Positions 1 through 8,520 are shown, numbered from the stretch's first letter. The stretch: DNA of 41,996 nucleotides from a bacterium (GCA_024408855.1 JAKSUQ010000017.1:1-41996), one strand, 5' to 3'. A program made the numbers and translations. Notes: generated by a model not told the origin, from the letters alone.

Positions 1-126
1 ATTGGTTCTCCGACATCTGACAACAAACCGGTGAATAACATTAATATTGGTTCTCTGACATCTGACAACAAACCGGTGGATAACATTAATATTGGTTCTC
101 CGACATCTGACAACAAACCGGTGAAT
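1..126 (+). repeat. 45-bp in-frame tandem repeat, about 2.8 copies
   Basis: The unit begins 'attggttctccgacatctga' and recurs at 1, 46 and 91 with period 45, exactly 15 codons. Copies differ at only a few bases (for example ccg/ctg in the unit and gtgaat/gtggat near its end). The array probably continues upstream of the window. Confidence 0.9.
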
Positions 127-282
127 GGAGTTGAAAGCCAACAAACCCCTCCTGATTATGCAACCAGAAATATTAGATGTAATCCTAATACTCTGGCTCG
201 AATTGCTAACATAAATTGTGAGATAACACCTAAAGAAGTTTGTGATGCGGTGCATGCTCAAAATATCAATTATTTTGCATAA
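1..282 (+). CDS. C-terminal end of a repeat-containing protein (5' end outside window)
   Basis: The frame is open from base 1 to the TAA at 280-282, giving 93 residues of a protein whose start lies upstream of the window. The first 42 residues are nearly three copies of a 15-residue unit, IGSPTSDNKPVNNIN. A roughly 50-residue tail follows that contains 'TPPDYATRNIRC' and ends 'AQNINYFA'. A GTG at 31 could serve as a start, but it lies inside the repeat and has no visible Shine-Dalgarno sequence, so I treat the gene as 5'-truncated. The repeat is hydrophilic and Asn/Ser/Pro-rich, like a linker or surface-exposed spacer. I do not recognise the family. A strong hairpin terminator follows directly, so the gene ends its transcription unit. 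Confidence 0.7.
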   Translation: MGSPTSDNKPVNNINIGSLTSDNKPVDNINIGSPTSDNKPVNGVESQQTPPDYATRNIRCNPNTLARIANINCEITPKEVCDAVHAQNINYFA

Positions 283-302
283 TTGAATATGATAGTTGAA
301 AT

Positions 303-342
303 AAATAAGAATAATACGTAAAAGTAATTATTCTTATTTTTT
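303..342 (+). terminator. Rho-independent terminator
   Basis: A perfect 13-bp stem (303-315 with 327-339) encloses an 11-nt loop and runs into T's at 337-342. It sits 20 bp after the stop of the first gene and before adk. Confidence 0.8.
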
Positions 343-436
343 GTGTTTGCAGAAGTATAAAAAAATAAATTCCACTCTCCGATGCTTGATGAGTTATTTT
401 CTTAAAGTTATAATAGCTACAAAAGGGGAGCATTTT

Positions 437-1096
437 ATGAAACAGGAATTTATTTTTTTAGGACCGCCGGCATGCGGTAAAGGTACTCAAACAAGTAAGT
501 TATCAGAGTTTTTGGGATATCCTCATATTGATACGGGGTCTCTTTTGAGAGCAGAAATAGCACGTGAAACCGAGGAAGGTAAAATCGCAAAGTTTCATAT
601 TGATCAAGGACATCTTGTTCCGTTGGATTTAGTTGCAACTATTATCGCTAAACGTCTTTCACAAGATGATTGCAATGACGGCTATGTTTTGGACGGATAT
701 CCGAGAAGTATGGAACAGGCTGAAAAATTGGTAGAAATCAACAATCATGTAGATAGAGAGCAAAATGTATCTTTTAAAGCAATCTATTTTGATATTGATA
801 CGGAATTATTGATTGATAGAATTGTAAATCGCCAATCTTGCCCTAAATGCGGAGAAATTTATAACAAAAAATTTAAACCGTCTAAGGTTGAGAATATTTG
901 CAACAAGTGCAATGTACCATTAAAGACAAGAGATGACGACAATGCAGAGATAGCAAGAGCACGCTTTGATACATATTTTGAACAAACGGCTCCTTTGATA
1001 GATTTTTACAAAGAAAAAGGTGTTTTATACAAAATTGACGCAAATGGCAGCATTGATGAGGTTTGGAAACGATTACTCAATGTAGTTGAGTCTTAA
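437..1096 (+). CDS. adk: Adenylate kinase, zinc-LID type
   Basis: This cytoplasmic enzyme converts ATP + AMP to 2 ADP. The protein is 219 residues, the usual size for the long-LID form. The P-loop GPPACGKGT is at residues 9-17, the AMP-site segment 'DGYPR' at 86-90, and the LID carries Cys135, Cys138, Cys155 and Cys158 in a CxxC-16-CxxC arrangement that binds structural zinc in Gram-positive and some other adenylate kinases. The open frame extends upstream to 341. However, the ATG at 437 has a good AGGGGAG Shine-Dalgarno and begins the conserved first beta strand (MKQEFIFLGPP), while the upstream extension overlaps the terminator of the previous gene. The AsmA-like gene follows 51 bp downstream on the same strand. 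The call is secure. Confidence 0.96.
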   Translation: MKQEFIFLGPPACGKGTQTSKLSEFLGYPHIDTGSLLRAEIARETEEGKIAKFHIDQGHLVPLDLVATIIAKRLSQDDCNDGYVLDGYPRSMEQAEKLVEINNHVDREQNVSFKAIYFDIDTELLIDRIVNRQSCPKCGEIYNKKFKPSKVENICNKCNVPLKTRDDDNAEIARARFDTYFEQTAPLIDFYKEKGVLYKIDANGSIDEVWKRLLNVVES

Positions 1097-1147
1097 TCCT
1101 TTTTGTTCTTTAATAAAAAATAATAAAGTTAATATAAGGGGTAATTT

Positions 1148-4100
1148 ATGAACGCAGGTTTGTGGAAAAAAATCGGGATATTTTGTGCAAGTATTGTCGG
1201 AGTAGTGTATATCGGATTTTTGTTTTTACCGTTTATAGTATCCCCACTTGTTAATAATTATCTTCCACAGTTGAACGAGGAGGTCAAAAAATCTACCGGA
1301 TTGGAGCTTAAAACAGGAAAGTTTGGGCTCGTTACAACTCCTAAATTCACCGTTGGTATAAGATTAAGAAATGTAGATTTATCATCTCCTGACGGAGATA
1401 AGATTTTATCCGCAAATGATTTGCAAATCAAAATGTCTTTGCTTTCTCTTTTGAAAAAAAGAATAAAAGTTGATGTTGTAAGGTTAAAAGACATTCAAGC
1501 TGTATTACAAGTAAATAAAGACGGATCTTTTGCGATTGAAAAATATTTCCCGAAAACGGAAGAAAATACAAAAACCGAAACGCAAAAAATTGAAATACCT
1601 TTTGGTTTAAGACTTTCCAATAAGCTACCTGATATAAGAGTCGAAAAATATATGCTTACTTTTACAGATGCAAGTAATGGAGATGAATATGTTATAAGCG
1701 GTAACAAGTTGAACGTAACCGATTTTATTCTGAATAAAGAAGTAAAGGTTGCACTTGACGGGAACGTAAAATTAAAAAATCGTGAACAATTTAAGTATGA
1801 TTTAAAGGTTTATAATAAAATAATGCCGGATTTGGATTTGCATGAGCTTGTATTTAATCCGCAACCAAAGGAAGAACAAAATAAACAAGATATAAAAGTA
1901 AATATCATAGATATTTTCAAAAGTTTATATTCTTATAATATAACAGCTAATGCAACTTCTGACATAACAACTTCAGTAAATTCCAATAACGGGTTTGTAA
2001 TTATTGATAATTTCTCGGTTTCGCCTAATGGCATTAAAATTCCGCCAAGTAATGCAAAGGTTATTTTTAAAGGTGAAAAAATCAATATTAATGCTGATTT
2101 ATATACTGCAAATAACGAAATTTCAACTTTAGCCGGCGAAATTAAATCCGGTAAAAATACAAAAATAGATATGAATGTTAAGTCAAAAGCTCAACTTGCC
2201 AATATCCTCAGAATTGTTAATGCTTTTGCGGTAACATTTAATATCAAAGATTTGCAAACAGTTAGTGCAACCGGCAGTATAGATGCTGATTTTAATGTTA
2301 AATCCGATATGAAATCCGTAAAATCAAGCGGCTATTTTAAAATTCCATCAGCGTCGATTAAATATGGACTTTACAATATATCGATAGACAAAATCATTGC
2401 GGATATTCTTTTTAATGATAACAATATCAATATAAAAAATGTCGGATTCTCAATATTTAACCAGCCTTTACAATTAAACGGTACTATTAAAGATGATGCG
2501 ACAGTTGATTTACATTTGTTAGCAAACAATCTAAACCTTAAAGGCTTATTGGTAGCTCTCGGTCAGGCATCATTGCTAAAAGATAATCAGGTAAATTCAG
2601 GACTTGTTTCTCTTAAGGTTGAGGCAAAGGGAAAACCGGATAAAATTAAACCTAAAGCGGAAGTTATGTTATCAAATCTTGATATGAAAAATGTTCCTGC
2701 CGACCTAAGGTTAATTATTCCTAATACTAAAATTGAAGTTATTACAGACGGCAAAGATATTTCCGGTGTTGCAACAGGATTAAATATTAAAGCTGTTAAT
2801 CCTGCTATAACCGTAAGTGTGCCGAAACTTTCAGCAAATATAAGCGAAGATGTTATAGAAATTAATCCGTCTGCTATTTCAGCTGATAAGATTAATTTTA
2901 GCCTTTCCGGTAAAATTAAAAATTATATGACCGAAAAAATGATTTTGGATTTTGTTACAACCGGCGATATTTCTTCAACTCTCAGCGGAAATATGAACAT
3001 GGCAAAGCAAAATATAAATATAACTTTCAATGCAAACAAGGGAAGTACGATTGTCATTCCGGGATTTAATAAATCAAAAATGTCATTTGATGGAAATATA
3101 CTTATAAGCGGAAGCATGACTAATCCGAACTGCAGCGGTGTAATCAATACACCGTCGATTAATATTCCTGAAATTCCCGTCGTCATAGAAAATGCTGTTA
3201 TAAAAATTAACGGTAAAATTCTTAACGGAAATGCCACTGTATCAAAATTGACAAACAACGGTATAGTTGCAGAAAATATTTCAACAGATTTCTCTCTAAA
3301 AAATACTTTCATATATTTGAATAATCTTAAAGGTAATGCTTTTGACGGAACTTTTGCGGGAAATATTGTATATAATCTTGCGAATGCCGAAACAAAATTG
3401 AGCTTTAAAGGTGAAAATATGAATGCCGAAAAAGCTGTTGCAGGAGCAGCCGGTATTAAAAATGCTCTTACCGGTAAATTAAATTTTGATACTAATATGA
3501 AAATTTCAGTTTTACCTGACTTTAATTCTATGATGAAATCTTTGAGCGGGAATTTGAACTTTAAAATTTCAAACGGTGCATTTGGTAAAATCGGTCGTTT
3601 AGAGAACTTTTTGCAAGCAAACAATCTTGTAAGTAATGCATTATTAAAAACAACAGTTCAATCATTTTCTAATTTAGCGCCTGTAAGAAATTCTGCGCAA
3701 TTCGATTATATAGATGGAACTCTGACGTTTTCAAACGGTAATGCAAACTTAACAAGTATTAAAAGTACAGGCAAAAGTCTTGCCTACTATATAACAGGTT
3801 CATATAATTTGATAAGCGGGTATACAAATGTAAACATACTTGGGAGAATGGATGGAGCTATTGTTAAGCTCTTAGGGCCGGTAGGCGAGTTGTCAGCTTC
3901 GAAAATACTCTCATATATTCCAAAGTTTGGTACAAAGACTGCTGATATTGTGAATATTTTAACGTCTAATCCAAAAACGGAAAAGACGGAAAATATTCCG
4001 GCTCTGACTGATAGTACTAAAGCATATAAAGATTTTAAAGTTGTATTTAATGGAAATGTAACAAGCCCGTCGTCAGTTAAGTCATTCAAATGGCTTTCTA

Positions 4101-4285
4101 ATCCGGATCTAAGTGCAATTCAGCCTCAGAGTATACAAGAAACAATAAAATCTTTAAAAACTAATGTGGATACAGACGTAAAGACAACCGTTACAAATGT
4201 AAAAGACATGGTAGATACAGTTAAGCAACAAAAAGAATTACTCAAAAATTCTGCTAATGATATAAAGAACTTGTTCAAATTTTAA
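1148..4285 (+). CDS. AsmA-like inner-membrane-anchored protein
   Basis: The 1045-residue protein has one N-terminal membrane helix (about residues 8-30) followed by a very long beta-rich region of short alternating strands. It is rich in Asn, Lys, Ile and Ser, as expected for an AsmA/TamB/YhdP-type repeating beta-groove. The C-terminal third has the look of the AsmA C-terminal region: 'SGNLNFKISNGAFGKIGRLE' at about 801-820, then a stretch with 'GSYNLISGYTNVNILGRMDG'. A short Lys-rich, possibly coiled-coil tail ends the protein. Members of this group anchor in the inner membrane, cross the periplasm and are linked to phospholipid transport to the outer membrane. The start ATG has an AAGGGG Shine-Dalgarno 6-7 bases upstream. 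Family assignment is by overall architecture, and the exact subfamily is not resolved. Confidence 0.8.
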   Translation: MNAGLWKKIGIFCASIVGVVYIGFLFLPFIVSPLVNNYLPQLNEEVKKSTGLELKTGKFGLVTTPKFTVGIRLRNVDLSSPDGDKILSANDLQIKMSLLSLLKKRIKVDVVRLKDIQAVLQVNKDGSFAIEKYFPKTEENTKTETQKIEIPFGLRLSNKLPDIRVEKYMLTFTDASNGDEYVISGNKLNVTDFILNKEVKVALDGNVKLKNREQFKYDLKVYNKIMPDLDLHELVFNPQPKEEQNKQDIKVNIIDIFKSLYSYNITANATSDITTSVNSNNGFVIIDNFSVSPNGIKIPPSNAKVIFKGEKININADLYTANNEISTLAGEIKSGKNTKIDMNVKSKAQLANILRIVNAFAVTFNIKDLQTVSATGSIDADFNVKSDMKSVKSSGYFKIPSASIKYGLYNISIDKIIADILFNDNNINIKNVGFSIFNQPLQLNGTIKDDATVDLHLLANNLNLKGLLVALGQASLLKDNQVNSGLVSLKVEAKGKPDKIKPKAEVMLSNLDMKNVPADLRLIIPNTKIEVITDGKDISGVATGLNIKAVNPAITVSVPKLSANISEDVIEINPSAISADKINFSLSGKIKNYMTEKMILDFVTTGDISSTLSGNMNMAKQNINITFNANKGSTIVIPGFNKSKMSFDGNILISGSMTNPNCSGVINTPSINIPEIPVVIENAVIKINGKILNGNATVSKLTNNGIVAENISTDFSLKNTFIYLNNLKGNAFDGTFAGNIVYNLANAETKLSFKGENMNAEKAVAGAAGIKNALTGKLNFDTNMKISVLPDFNSMMKSLSGNLNFKISNGAFGKIGRLENFLQANNLVSNALLKTTVQSFSNLAPVRNSAQFDYIDGTLTFSNGNANLTSIKSTGKSLAYYITGSYNLISGYTNVNILGRMDGAIVKLLGPVGELSASKILSYIPKFGTKTADIVNILTSNPKTEKTENIPALTDSTKAYKDFKVVFNGNVTSPSSVKSFKWLSNPDLSAIQPQSIQETIKSLKTNVDTDVKTTVTNVKDMVDTVKQQKELLKNSANDIKNLFKF

Positions 4286-4333
4286 AGTTTATCAAATTTA
4301 AAAATGTGGAAAAATTATTTCATACATAAATAG

Positions 4334-4675
4334 TTATTTGAACAATGCTAAGCTTTTTTGTGCTTGGTTTAATATACCATAGTAATACTCTAATTCTATA
4401 TCATTTGCTGAATTTAAAATCTGTACTGATTTTATATAAAATGGGTTGTCGTTTACTGATACATTTTTAAATTCAAAACCAACATCATCTATGTTTAAAT
4501 CGAGAGATTTTAATATTTTATTCAAAGTTTCAAAACTTGGTTTGTAACAGCCTGTTTCCAACTTAGAGATGTGTTTTTCATGTACACCTGCAAGTTCTGC
4601 TAATTTTGCTTGGGTTAAACCTCGCATTTTTCTGATTTGTTGTAATTTTTTCCCAAAAGTATTTGTTTTATCCAT
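4334..4675 (-). CDS. XRE-family (Cro/C1-type) transcriptional regulator
   Basis: The protein has 113 residues. An HTH_3 domain lies at about residues 8-62, with the helix-turn-helix in 'LTQAKLAELAGVHEKHISKL' (20-39) and the typical 'YKPSFETLNKILKSLDL' continuation. The remaining 50 residues have no recognised domain and may mediate dimer or ligand contacts. It is transcribed divergently from the peptidase-like gene at 4841. The 165-bp gap between them holds a perfect 18-bp palindrome (4751-4768), which is the obvious candidate operator. By inference, the protein regulates itself and its neighbour. It also resembles the single-domain XRE regulators found in mobile elements and toxin-antitoxin loci, but no toxin gene is adjacent. 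Confidence 0.88.
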   Translation of the reverse strand: MDKTNTFGKKLQQIRKMRGLTQAKLAELAGVHEKHISKLETGCYKPSFETLNKILKSLDLNIDDVGFEFKNVSVNDNPFYIKSVQILNSANDIELEYYYGILNQAQKSLALFK

Positions 4676-4750
4676 ATTTAGCCTTATAATTATTCTATTT
4701 GTTTCTTAATAATGGTTAAACAATGTTTACTGAGAATCATATTGCGTTGT

Positions 4751-4768
4751 GTATCATAATTATGATAC
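4751..4768. promoter_or_regulatory. 18-bp perfect palindrome, candidate operator
   Basis: GTATCATAATTATGATAC reads identically on both strands. It lies in the divergent intergenic region between the XRE gene and the 4841 gene. It covers the expected -35 area of a rightward promoter whose -10 (TATAAT, 4777-4782) is 8 bp to its right. A leftward -10-like TATGAT lies at 4736-4741. Size, symmetry and placement suit a Cro/C1-type dimer site. The link to the XRE protein is inference. Confidence 0.6.
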
Positions 4769-4779
4769 AATACCGATAT

Positions 4780-4812
4780 AATAAATTTATTCCCCTGTGG
4801 AATAAGTTTATT
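4780..4812 (+). other. Hairpin in the 5' leader of the 4841 gene
   Basis: Arms 4780-4793 and 4799-4812 pair over 14 bp with one G-T pair around the 5-nt loop CCTGT. The structure begins at the -10 box and ends 28 bp before the start codon. It has no T-tract, so it is not a terminator. It could be an mRNA-stabilising or translation-modulating hairpin, or a second operator half. Confidence 0.5.
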
Positions 4813-4840
4813 ATGCAGTTTAAAAATAAAGGAGAATAGT

Positions 4841-5605
4841 ATGAAAAAGAAATTTTTAGGTATTGGGTTGTTATGTGCTTTATCTTGCACATGTTCGTTG
4901 GTAAATGCAACAACTCTACAACAAGTTAATGGTAATCCGGCAACAGCACAAAGTATTACATATACTTGCCCTGCTTATCAGTACGTTGATGAAATAGGTT
5001 TTAAAATTCTTAACGCTAATCAAATCGATAAACACATAATTTTTGGTGTATATTCACCAAAACAATATAGTCCTTATTTAATAAATGATGATGTTACAGT
5101 ATCTTATAGAACATTATATCTAAACAGAAGAGTCCTTATTAGCGACCAGCTTTTGGCACATGTAACAAGTGATGATGAAGTTGCAGCACTTATATCGCAT
5201 GAAATTGCACATTGTCTTAAATCATATACAGGTGTACTAAGAGGAAGTTTGCATGGTTTAGTATATGCTTTTACAGCTAAAAAGCAGAATTATGATGCTG
5301 ATAAATTGGCAATTGAGTTAATGGCACACGCAGGATATAACCCAAATGCCTTAATTACAATTTTAACCAAAACAGCAGGACAATATAGATTTGATATTGG
5401 AGAAAATCCATTAACAACAAAAAGAATAAGAGAAATAAACAATTATATACAAAGTGCTTATCCAAATACTGTAAATGCTTATGCTAATAATCAAGTTTAT
5501 AAAAATGCAATGACAATTATTAAGCCTGCTGAAAAGAATCAGAATTGGAAATATTACACCCAAAAAGTTAAAGACACAACAAAAAATATAAAAAAGGACA
5601 AATAA
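4841..5605 (+). CDS. Secreted M48-like metallopeptidase with altered third ligand
   Basis: The protein has 254 residues. A signal peptide is visible: KKK, a hydrophobic core, then a likely cut after VNA at residue 23. The core shows the M48 pattern. 'ISHEIAHCLK' at 118-127 contains HEIAH (120-124), two zinc-ligand histidines and the catalytic Glu. 'DADKLAIELMAHAGYNP' (152-168) matches the usual ExxxD...AGYDP segment. 'NPLTTKRIREI' (189-199) matches the C-terminal 'HPPTxxRI' motif. The residue expected as the third zinc ligand, the Glu of ExxxD, is Asn150 here ('NYDAD'), so activity is uncertain. A conventional AAAGGAG ribosome site precedes the ATG. The gene is divergent from the XRE regulator and ends at a bidirectional terminator. 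The role, a periplasmic or envelope protease or a decayed homologue, is inferred. Confidence 0.8.
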   Translation: MKKKFLGIGLLCALSCTCSLVNATTLQQVNGNPATAQSITYTCPAYQYVDEIGFKILNANQIDKHIIFGVYSPKQYSPYLINDDVTVSYRTLYLNRRVLISDQLLAHVTSDDEVAALISHEIAHCLKSYTGVLRGSLHGLVYAFTAKKQNYDADKLAIELMAHAGYNPNALITILTKTAGQYRFDIGENPLTTKRIREINNYIQSAYPNTVNAYANNQVYKNAMTIIKPAEKNQNWKYYTQKVKDTTKNIKKDK

Positions 5606-5645
5606 AAAGTTTTATCATTAATTAAATACCATTAACTTACATTAA

Positions 5646-5687
5646 AAGATTCCTCTTTAAATACAAATAAAGAGGAATCTTAATTTT
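5646..5687. terminator. Bidirectional terminator between the peptidase-like gene and rpsA
   Basis: A perfect 14-bp stem (5646-5659 with 5668-5681) encloses an 8-nt loop. It is followed by TAATTTT on the plus strand and by AATCTTTTAAT when read from the minus strand. It lies between two converging genes. Confidence 0.8.
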
Positions 5688-5744
5688 AACAATGACACAA
5701 TATTGCATATTTTTGTTATTTACCCCGAAACAAGTACTAATCAT

Positions 5745-6800
5745 TTATACGGTATCATTTGGCAAGCCCAATGATATACGTTTGTCTTTCGGATTAAATT
5801 TAATAATTTTCGTATCTATTGTATCTCCGGCTTTAACAATTTTACCGTTAGTGTTTTGCAATTCTGTTAATGCTGATTGCGGAAGGAGTGCTTCAACTCC
5901 GGGCAAGACCTCTACAAAAGCTCCAAATGCTTTTATTCTCGTAACAATACCATTTGTAACTTCGCCTTCATGCAACTCTGCTTCTGCTTTAATCCACGGA
6001 TCAGGCTCTGTATTTTTAAGACTCAAACTTATTCTCTGTTTATCGTGATCTATATCAATAATTTCTACATTGATTTCTTGTCCGACAGTAAGCAGATCTG
6101 TCGGATGTTCAACCCATTTCCAAGAAATTTGAGAAAGCGGGAGTAAACAATCGACTCCACCTATATTTACAAAAGCTCCAAAGTCAGTAATCCTTACAAC
6201 TTCGCCTTTAACAATTTGACCAATTTCTATTTGTGCAAAAACATTTTTTCTTGTTTCTGCCATGTTAGTGTCATAAACTTTTTTGTTGGATAATATCAAA
6301 TTGTTCTGAGCTTTATCCAAAGTAAGAATTCTTACATTTATTTTATCTCCGACATTTGTTGCCGTTTCTTTTGAATATAATTGACCTTGCGGAATAAATC
6401 CTTGAATACCTGAAACATCAACAATAAGACCGCCTTTAACTTGTTGAGTTATAGTAACTGAAATAGTTTCATCGGCTTCCTTTATTTTTAGCAATTCTGC
6501 CCAAGCATGTGCCAAATATACTTTTTTATAAGAAACTACAAACCTTCCATTTTCATCACAATCTTGAGTAATAAGAAACTCGTATTTCTGAGCCTTTTCC
6601 AAAACGCTTTCAGGTTTTGTTTTCTTATCCGGCACAATTTCATAATTAGGTGCAAAAGCCATACACTTTGAACCGATGTCAATAATTGCACCGTCAGCTT
6701 CAAATCCACAAACAACACCTTTAACAATATCGCCTTTTTTAAAAGAATAGTCATATTGGGCTAAAAGAGCCTCAAATTCTTCATTTGAATACATTTTCAT
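5745..6800 (-). CDS. rpsA: 30S ribosomal protein S1 (four S1 domains)
   Basis: The protein has 351 residues and four OB-fold S1 domains at about 21-93, 107-173, 193-262 and 279-346. Domains 3 and 4 are the most canonical ('DFGAFVNIGGVDCLLPLSQIS' type and 'AFGAFVEVLPGVEALLP'). Domains 1 and 2 are more divergent, as in the short S1 proteins of cyanobacteria and some Firmicutes rather than the six-domain enterobacterial form. S1 helps load mRNA onto the 30S subunit. The start has an AGGAGA Shine-Dalgarno 9 bases upstream and a clear promoter (TTGCTT-17-TATAAT). The gene is monocistronic, ending at the bidirectional hairpin. An alternative start two codons inside is possible. Confidence 0.9.
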   Translation of the reverse strand: MKMYSNEEFEALLAQYDYSFKKGDIVKGVVCGFEADGAIIDIGSKCMAFAPNYEIVPDKKTKPESVLEKAQKYEFLITQDCDENGRFVVSYKKVYLAHAWAELLKIKEADETISVTITQQVKGGLIVDVSGIQGFIPQGQLYSKETATNVGDKINVRILTLDKAQNNLILSNKKVYDTNMAETRKNVFAQIEIGQIVKGEVVRITDFGAFVNIGGVDCLLPLSQISWKWVEHPTDLLTVGQEINVEIIDIDHDKQRISLSLKNTEPDPWIKAEAELHEGEVTNGIVTRIKAFGAFVEVLPGVEALLPQSALTELQNTNGKIVKAGDTIDTKIIKFNPKDKRISLGLPNDTV

Positions 6801-6835
6801 TATAAGTATTCTCCTACCATAATAAACACCAGCTC

Positions 6836-6864
6836 ATTATATCATATTTATTCCTTAAAAGCAA
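6836..6864 (-). promoter_or_regulatory. Promoter of rpsA
   Basis: On the minus strand TTGCTT (6859-6864) and a perfect TATAAT (6836-6841) are separated by 17 bp. The -10 box is 35 bases before the start codon. Confidence 0.7.
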
Positions 6865-6891
6865 TAGAGGTGCGTGTTTGTGCTGAAAATA

Positions 6892-6920
6892 TAGACACAA
6901 CCTATAAAAATTGATATAAT
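6892..6920 (+). promoter_or_regulatory. Promoter of the 6979 gene
   Basis: TAGACA (6892-6897) and a perfect TATAAT (6915-6920) are spaced by 17 bp. The pair diverges from the rpsA promoter 30 bp away. Confidence 0.65.
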
Positions 6921-6978
6921 AACTTAAGTGGAACTCCTTTTTAGGATAAAATTAATTTTTGTTATGAAAGGATACGTT

Positions 6979-7419
6979 ATGACAAAAAAAACAATAATTA
7001 CCGTGCTCATTGCAACAGTTTTGGCATTAGTAGCCGGTGTTGCTATATATAACAGTAAAAGTTCAAATAATGAAACTTATATTGAAGAAAATCAAGCAGA
7101 AAATGTTCAAACGGAATACACCGACGAAACGATTAATACAGAAGAAAATACTGCCAAGGATAATGTAAAGGTTGTTACGGAAGAAAAAGAAATTCCCAAA
7201 ATTGTTAATTTTATAAAAAAGAAAAAAACTATAAAACAAGACGTTCCACAAAAGAAGATAACAACAGAAGACGTAAAATTAGAAGAAACTTTGGGTGATA
7301 TGCTTAAAAACGGCAAAATAAAAGGGGAAGATGTCCCTAAGACTGCACCACGTTCTGAAGTAGTTGATGTTCAAACGGAATATAAACTCCAGTCTCCACA
7401 CAAATATTTCTTTAAATAA
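6979..7419 (+). CDS. Small membrane-anchored Glu/Lys-rich protein, unknown function
   Basis: The protein has 146 residues. One N-terminal membrane helix (about residues 5-24) comes after MTKK. An acidic Asn/Glu/Thr-rich stretch (about 28-62), a strongly basic patch ('FIKKKKTIKQ' with nearby 'PQKK') and a C-terminal segment ending 'SPHKYFFK' follow. The frame is open upstream to 6928, but the ATG at 6979 has GAAAGGA about 7 bases before it and starts directly with the Lys-rich positive-inside segment. No enzyme or binding motif is seen. It has its own promoter. The stop abuts the decayed minus-strand gene at 7420-8520, so its 3' flank has been rearranged. I do not recognise the family. Confidence 0.75.
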   Translation: MTKKTIITVLIATVLALVAGVAIYNSKSSNNETYIEENQAENVQTEYTDETINTEENTAKDNVKVVTEEKEIPKIVNFIKKKKTIKQDVPQKKITTEDVKLEETLGDMLKNGKIKGEDVPKTAPRSEVVDVQTEYKLQSPHKYFFK

Positions 7420-8520
7420 AATATAATCATCAAACGCACCCTGTATTAAACCGTTTGGTGCATATCCGTTAAGTAAATACTTTTCATATCCACGTGCGAA
7501 CTTTTCTTGTTGTGCCTTTGTAAAGTATGTTTGACTTTCTTTTACTCCTAACCAATCAAGAACGGAGTTAAAGTTATTCATATAGGCTTCACTTGCTCTG
7601 CCACTTCTTGAAAACTCCCACATGTTATCAAGCCAAAAATGAGCGAATTCATGCGGTAAGGTTGAAAAATCAGCAGTTTTAAATAACTCAATAGCCTTTT
7701 CAGAAACAGTAAAAGCACCATTATGTACCTTTTCTTACTTAGGTAAGTTTTTAAGTTGATTTAATTCATTAGGATTTATTTCTTCTGAACTTTGTCCCTG
7801 ATTAGAGGATAAAGAGATGTTATCAATGCTTTTTCCAACTGTTCCGGAGTCAAATTCGGATATTTGGCTATTGTTTCTCTGACTTTCTTCATAAATTCTT
7901 GATGGTTCATTATTTACCTCATTGTTAATACTTTTATCTAATAATATCACAATTTCACCTAAAAGAAATTCATTAGAAATATCTACTGTTTCATTATCAA
8001 AAATTTCCATTTTTTCTTCTGCTGTTTTTGCTTCTGCAAACTTATCTTTGAAGTAATTTATAGTTTCTGTGTAATATTCTGCTAATTCTCTTTCTCTCAT
8101 TTCAATTTCGTTTTCGGGTTCTTCCCAATTATTATTTAAAACATCATTTAATGCTTGCATTGCCAAGTTATAATCTGCATCTATTTCACCCTCATTATAG
8201 GTATAAAACTCTCTCCATTCAGGCAACATTCCATTACCACCTGCGATGTTATCAGATGTTTCTTTTAAAAGTTCTTCTATATTTTCACGTTTTTTTACCA
8301 TTCCTTTGTTATCAGTTTTAGAGCCAAGTGTCATTCTTAACCATTTTTCACTTTTCCCTAATGCAGCAGAAAGTATACCCCATGCAGCATTTTTCTTTCT
8401 TCTGACATAATCGCTATCTTGATTAACTATTTCCGCATTAACATCCATTTGCACAATCGGAGTTTCGGCAATAGTTTCCTTGCCTGCTTGCAGTCTTTTG
8501 TCTAAGTATGTTAAAAATAA
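7420..8520 (-). pseudogene. Remnant of a phage/ICE-type polyvalent protein with zincin motif
   Basis: On the minus strand one reading frame is open from 8520 to 7738, has a single TAA at 7735-7737, and continues in the same frame to the end. The part after the stop reads EKVHNGAFTVSEK... and contains 'LPHEFAHFWLDNMW' (HEFAH zincin motif), then 'QQEKFARGYEKYLLNGYAP'. This is the pattern of the metallopeptidase domain in large phage and conjugative-element proteins ('HE(L/F)GH...FARxFExYLxxGxAP'). The part before the stop has no recognised domain and lacks a proper start: the frame opens at 'TYLDKRLQAGKETIAETP' with no ATG, although a GTG exists at 8454. After 'GAFDDYILF' the family pattern is lost at the 6979 gene's end. 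I see 5' truncation, a nonsense codon and 3' truncation, and infer a mobile-element relic. Confidence 0.7.

Noticed and set aside
1..126. Short regular repeats resembling a CRISPR array
   Set aside because: Units are contiguous without unique spacers and are in frame with a protein, so they form a coding tandem repeat.
2923..3624. 233-codon open frame antisense to the AsmA-like gene
   Set aside because: It is fully inside a well-supported gene and its composition (Phe/Leu/Ile/Pro-rich) is that of a reverse-strand shadow, with no ribosome site.
4780..4812. Leader hairpin as a terminator
   Set aside because: There is no T-tract after the stem and a gene start follows 29 bp later.
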